Assembly: GCF_000953675.1 (NCBI RefSeq)
Contig: NZ_LN679998.1
Coordinates: 1,967,963 to 2,031,962 of the forward strand
DNA from: Paraclostridium sordellii
GTDB taxonomy: Bacteria > Bacillota > Clostridia > Peptostreptococcales > Peptostreptococcaceae
Direction: 5' to 3'
Length of the DNA: 64,000 nt
Part shown: in pieces, positions 60,802-64,000 of the stretch
Layout: each line of letters starts with the position of its first letter
Position numbering within the stretch: the first letter of the stretch is position 1
The notes under the pieces: generated by a model
Told to the model about the DNA's origin: nothing
The model's database searches: none
What the model saw: the letters and a program-made list of their open reading frames with translations, nothing else
Translations under genes and position numbers: made by a program

Positions 60802-61221
60802 TTATCTTACAATTTTAATATATACTTCCTTCATCATAAATATATTAATATCTTCAAAATAGTAAATTGTTTTTTCTCCTAACCCCTGGATTTTTTGAAC
60901 TATATATTCACCAGATTTATTTTCTTCATGGTACCCCAAATATGAATAAAAAATAGCAATACACATATAAATAATAAAAATAAATATCAATTTATTATTT
61001 GAGTATACTATTGGTATAATAAATATCAATCCTATAGCTAAGATCCAAGAAAATACATAGATTAAATTTACCCAAGAATGAAAAACATATTTCTCTCCTA
61101 AACTTCCTTTTACTATGCTTCCTGTAAGTCCTATCATAATACTAACTAAAAATAAAAAAAATAAAATATTTATAAATCTTGATCTAGTTATATATTTAAT
61201 TTTTTCTTTATTTGAATCCAT
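60802..61221 (-). CDS. Small membrane protein, unknown
   Basis: 139 residues with three hydrophobic segments: INILFFLFLVSIMIGLTG, LIYVFSWILAIGLIFIIPIV and LIFIFIIYMCIAIFYSYLG. The C-terminal 40 residues are soluble and end IFMMKEVYIKIVR. The ATG lies 11 nt after the SLH-protein stop and has no clear ribosome-binding site, so it may be expressed by translational coupling with the SLH gene. Family not recognised. Confidence 0.6.
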   Translation of the reverse strand: MDSNKEKIKYITRSRFINILFFLFLVSIMIGLTGSIVKGSLGEKYVFHSWVNLIYVFSWILAIGLIFIIPIVYSNNKLIFIFIIYMCIAIFYSYLGYHEENKSGEYIVQKIQGLGEKTIYYFEDINIFMMKEVYIKIVR

Positions 61222-61232
61222 ATTATTAATAA

Positions 61233-62036
61233 TTATTTTCTATTATATATCACATTTGCTGATTCTTGTGATATATTATTAGGAGCTTCATCACTAGTAT
61301 TATTATCGGTACTATTTCCAACATCGTTTCTATCTACATTATTTTGGTTATTTACATTATTTTGGTTATTTACATTGGTCTCGATATTATTATCATTAGG
61401 TACATTGTTAATTCCGATATCAGGAACTTCATATTCATTTCTAGCTATTCTAGATATCATCGCAACAGATTCTGCTCTAGTTATATTACTATTGGGATTT
61501 AATTTTCCAGTGTTATCTCCTTTCATATATCCTCCTTCGATTGCACCTTCTACATATGATTTAGCCCAATTTGAAACCTTATTTCCATCTGAAAATAAGT
61601 TTATCTTATCATAATTATAATCCCTTTCATGTAATATACTGACTAAAATCTTAGAAGCTTCTTCTCTCGTTATAGTTTTATTAGGCTTAAATTTTCCATC
61701 TTCATATCCATTTATATAACCTGCTCTTTCTGCAACGCAAACATCATTATAAAACCAATCACTTTTATTTACATCTAAAAAATCTTGTGTATCTCTATTA
61801 AAAAATCTAAAGTAATGATTTACTATTTTTATAAACTCTGCTCTTGTTATATAATTATCTGGTCTAAATGTTCCATCTCCATATCCTTTTATATCACCTT
61901 TATTTATAAACTTGGTTATTTCTTTACAGGCCCAGTGTCCATTTATATCATTTATTTTAGTTTGTGCATATGAAGCTATTGATGTAGATCCTATTGTTAT
62001 CCCTATGACTATTGTACTTATTATTTTCTTATGCAT
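61233..62036 (-). CDS. S-layer homology (SLH) domain surface protein
   Basis: 267 residues. Signal peptide (to about residue 25, ASYAQT), then three SLH repeats: DINGHWACKEITKFINKG...YITRAEF (28-75), DFLDVNKSDWFYNDVC...TITREEA (85-140) and LFSDGNKVSNWAKSYVEG...NITRAES (148-200). The Asn-rich tail carries NNVNNQNNVNNQNN repeats and no other domain. SLH triples bind pyruvylated secondary cell-wall polymer. The ATG follows TTGGAGA. It is the only SLH protein in the window and starts a two-gene unit. Confidence 0.9.
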   Translation of the reverse strand: MHKKIISTIVIGITIGSTSIASYAQTKINDINGHWACKEITKFINKGDIKGYGDGTFRPDNYITRAEFIKIVNHYFRFFNRDTQDFLDVNKSDWFYNDVCVAERAGYINGYEDGKFKPNKTITREEASKILVSILHERDYNYDKINLFSDGNKVSNWAKSYVEGAIEGGYMKGDNTGKLNPNSNITRAESVAMISRIARNEYEVPDIGINNVPNDNNIETNVNNQNNVNNQNNVDRNDVGNSTDNNTSDEAPNNISQESANVIYNRK

Positions 62037-62283
62037 ATTTTATCTCCAATCATTTTTATGAAGTCATTATACCATATTTTCCCTATTTAATTAGGTTTTT
62101 AACTTTTCTGTAAATTTAATTAAATAGTTATTTAGTTCTATTTAAGTATTAACATAATTTTTTCATAATTTTTTTAAAGTAACACTCATTTTAAAGTAAG
62201 CTTCTTTGTTTCAAAGATAATTCACTACTTATAATCATTTAAAGCAGTTATCTTTATAGGTTATATATTATATCTTATAAAAA
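62037..62283. other. Intergenic region with the SLH-gene promoter
   Basis: It holds an extended -10 promoter for the SLH gene and otherwise AT-rich sequence without a credible gene or RNA. Confidence 0.5.
62066..62071 (-). promoter_or_regulatory. Extended -10 promoter of the SLH gene
   Basis: TGGTATAAT on the minus strand, about 35 nt before the ATG; the -35 is weak. The same extended hexamer is used by the xanthine dehydrogenase and manganese-exporter genes. Confidence 0.6.
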
Positions 62284-62315
62284 GAAAATACCTAGGATTT
62301 TTCCTAGGTATTAGT
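62284..62315 (-). terminator. Intrinsic terminator
   Basis: ATACCTAGGA pairs with TCCTAGGTAT over TTTT, with a T-run on the minus strand. It is about 95 nt past the SASA-esterase stop. Confidence 0.8.
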
Positions 62316-62408
62316 AATAATTAATAATCAATTTTACCGAAAAATGACCATAATTAATCTTGCTTGTATCAATATTTATGTCATAATTTACAAATTATGA
62401 ATCTCAAA

Positions 62409-63206
62409 TTATAAGCTTTCATATAAATTAATTAATTTATTTATATAATTTTTATTATCTTCTAAATCTATTTCGTATTTTAATTTAGGTTCTTCTTTTT
62501 TAAAGCAGTATCTATAAATATTATTAGCTAGGTCTTCACCTAATTCATTTAAAGCTTCTTGTGAGTAATGTACTTCATCAATTAAAAGCTTTCTATCCCT
62601 AAATGATAACCCTAAATTTGAAGCTACAATTAAATTTCTGCACTCTTTGGCAGTAATTATTTGTGTAGCAACAATATTATGAACCTTTTTATCATCTACA
62701 CCATCCCAATAACCCGTAAGACTTAAAAATACATTATCAATACCTGAATTTGTCAAATCCTTAACTAAACATTTTAATCTTTCTCTATAATATATAGGAT
62801 CTGTTCCATATTTAGCATCACTTTCTCCTTGAATCCAAATAGCATTTTGGCTATTTACTGAGTATATTTTATTTATTTTTTCAATACCTCTTTTATATTT
62901 CATCAATGCATTCTCTAAATAATTATACCTATCATGTCCCCAGTTTTTTATCATAGATCCATCTACTGCACTATGTATAAAACATACATATCTATTAGTT
63001 AATTCATTCCACTTTACAGAAAAACTCTGTGCTATAGTTCCATTACCTCTAGATACTTCTAAAAACTTTCTCATAGGTATAATTTCGTCTAATTCAATAT
63101 ACTCAAAACATTTACTATTTGGGATTACTGAGTGTTCTGAGTTCCCAAGTCCAAGGGCATTACTCTGTCCTATTAACAAAAATACATCAATTAAAGGCTT
63201 ATTCAT
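62409..63206 (-). CDS. SASA-domain carbohydrate acetylesterase (sialate O-acetylesterase type)
   Basis: 265 residues, SGNH-like fold. DVFLLIGQSNALGLG contains the GQSN nucleophile block, IWIQGESDAKYGTD the oxyanion/substrate block and DEVHYSQEAL the Asp-x-x-His catalytic pair. No signal peptide is visible, so it acts inside the cell or is exported by another route. It removes acetyl groups from sugars, possibly linked to the acyltransferase at 16.9 kb. The ATG follows AAAGGAGG. Single gene. Confidence 0.85.
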   Translation of the reverse strand: MNKPLIDVFLLIGQSNALGLGNSEHSVIPNSKCFEYIELDEIIPMRKFLEVSRGNGTIAQSFSVKWNELTNRYVCFIHSAVDGSMIKNWGHDRYNYLENALMKYKRGIEKINKIYSVNSQNAIWIQGESDAKYGTDPIYYRERLKCLVKDLTNSGIDNVFLSLTGYWDGVDDKKVHNIVATQIITAKECRNLIVASNLGLSFRDRKLLIDEVHYSQEALNELGEDLANNIYRYCFKKEEPKLKYEIDLEDNKNYINKLINLYESL

Positions 63207-63609
63207 CTTAAAGTTCCTCCTTTTAAATTTTATTGAATAATCTATGTAAAAACTTATATTATAAAACTTTATAAGAAATTCTTAATTCTACTTTCACCTA
63301 TATCTCTTGTTACCTTATTTGAAATTTTATTCCTTTTTATCCAATTGTAATCGTTTTCTATCTTATTTTCAATAGGCTGTATGAAAATAAATTTCAAATT
63401 ATTTTTAATCAAAATCACTAAAAAGTTTAATCATTTTAAGTCTTATAATATATTTTAAATTTATGTTATTGATATACTAAATTCAAAAAACATATATTAA
63501 CTTAGTGCTAAATGTGATATTAAATTAATATTAAAATCTTTTCATTAATTTTGATATATTTTTATAATAAATTTAAATTCATCTTTATAAATTTTAATTT
63601 ATAGTTAAA
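63207..63609. other. Long non-coding stretch
   Basis: About 400 bp of very AT-rich DNA between the SDR and SASA genes. I see no gene, RNA fold or clear repeat. Confidence 0.5.
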
Positions 63610-63656
63610 TAAAAAATAAAGCACGTAGATAAAATCTATGTACTTTATTTAAAGTT
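63610..63656 (-). terminator. Intrinsic terminator of the SDR gene
   Basis: AATAAAG-ACGTAGA pairs with TCTATGT-CTTTATT (one mismatch, G-U pairs in RNA) over AAAA, flanked by T-runs. Confidence 0.7.
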
Positions 63657-63675
63657 TTTTCTTATAAATTAAATT

Positions 63676-64000
63676 TTATTCTACAACTTTACTTCCTACA
63701 AATTCTGCATATTGAGGTGTTCCAAGATTATATCCTCCTGATACCTCTAAAATAGAACCTGTTATATATGATGAATCTTCACTTGCAAAAAATAGTACTG
63801 AGTTTGCTATATCTTCTGGATTTCCAATTCGATTTAATGGAACATGAGATAAAAATGATTTTCTAAATTCATCTGGCATAGAATTCATAGCTGCATCTGT
63901 TGCAATAAGCCCAGGAAGTACTGCGTTGCATCTAATTCCATATTTTGCATATTGTATAGCTATTTGTTTTGTAATATTATTAACCCCTGACTTAGAAACT
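63676..64000 (-). CDS. Short-chain dehydrogenase/reductase (SDR), N-terminus outside the window
   Basis: The last 108 residues of a classical SDR. From the edge the frame reads VSKSGVNNITKQIAIQYAKYG (SK with the active-site Lys), then GIRCNAVLPGLIATDA (the conserved N-x-x-x-P-G loop) and ITGSILEVSGGYNLG, the usual C-terminal block. The catalytic Tyr is just beyond the edge. An oxidoreductase acting with NAD(P); the substrate cannot be told. Confidence 0.9.
   Translation of the reverse strand, partial: VSKSGVNNITKQIAIQYAKYGIRCNAVLPGLIATDAAMNSMPDEFRKSFLSHVPLNRIGNPEDIANSVLFFASEDSSYITGSILEVSGGYNLGTPQYAEFVGSKVVE

Overview
The window looks like chromosome of a low-GC, anaerobic, endospore-forming member of the Clostridia. 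The best guess is family Peptostreptococcaceae. The reasons are the strong AT bias, AAA/ATA/TTA-rich codon use, strong AGGAGG ribosome-binding sites with several TTG and GTG starts, a queuosine-salvage operon of the Clostridioides difficile type, CgeB-like spore-surface glycosyltransferases, SASP-like tiny proteins and a molybdenum hydroxylase. I see no rRNA, tRNA, insertion sequence, prophage or CRISPR array. Most genes lie on the minus strand, are short operons, and end in clear intrinsic terminators; many terminators sit between convergent genes or overlap a stop codon.

Layout. 1-7.5 kb: two PLP enzymes (a MalY/PatB-type C-S lyase cut by the window edge and an aspartate-type aminotransferase), a rhodanese-type sulfurtransferase, an ABC exporter, two small unknown genes and an AAC(3)-like acetyltransferase. 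7.8-14.3 kb: purine catabolism, with a three-subunit xanthine dehydrogenase-type hydroxylase (FAD, 2Fe-2S, Mo subunits), a cation/proton antiporter and an NCS2 purine permease. 14.3-16.8 kb: three tiny genes, a YbhN-like membrane protein and a cyclophilin lipoprotein. 16.9-35 kb: a loose surface-glycan region with an acyltransferase/esterase pair, UDP-ManNAc dehydrogenase, a CgeB-like glycosyltransferase, four more glycosyltransferases, a DUF4397 protein and several unknown beta-rich proteins. It is interrupted by a lipase, a HAD phosphatase, an iron-regulated DUF3793 gene and an M24 peptidase.

35-44 kb: Fe-alcohol dehydrogenase; moaA and mogA for the molybdenum cofactor that the hydroxylase needs; alanine racemase, an S66 LD-carboxypeptidase and a divergent DppA D-aminopeptidase (a D-amino-acid/peptidoglycan group); flavodoxin; MFS and DMT transporters. 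44-54.6 kb: a charged 40-residue-repeat protein, a heterodimeric ABC exporter with one degenerate ATP site, a putative manganese exporter, a Cys-containing repeat protein of unknown family, GltS and small hypotheticals. 54.6-64 kb: lipoproteins, the queK - ECF S component - queL salvage operon behind a preQ1-I riboswitch, a SHOCT protein, an SLH-domain surface protein, a SASA-type esterase and a truncated SDR oxidoreductase.

The main leads are regulatory RNA structures: a preQ1 leader with what looks like a complete ribosome-binding-site switch, a long hairpin that buries the start of a zinc-ribbon gene, and a terminator whose 3-prime arm is the antiporter's ribosome-binding site. Other leads are two protein families with internal repeats and a glycosyltransferase cluster of probable spore or cell-surface role.
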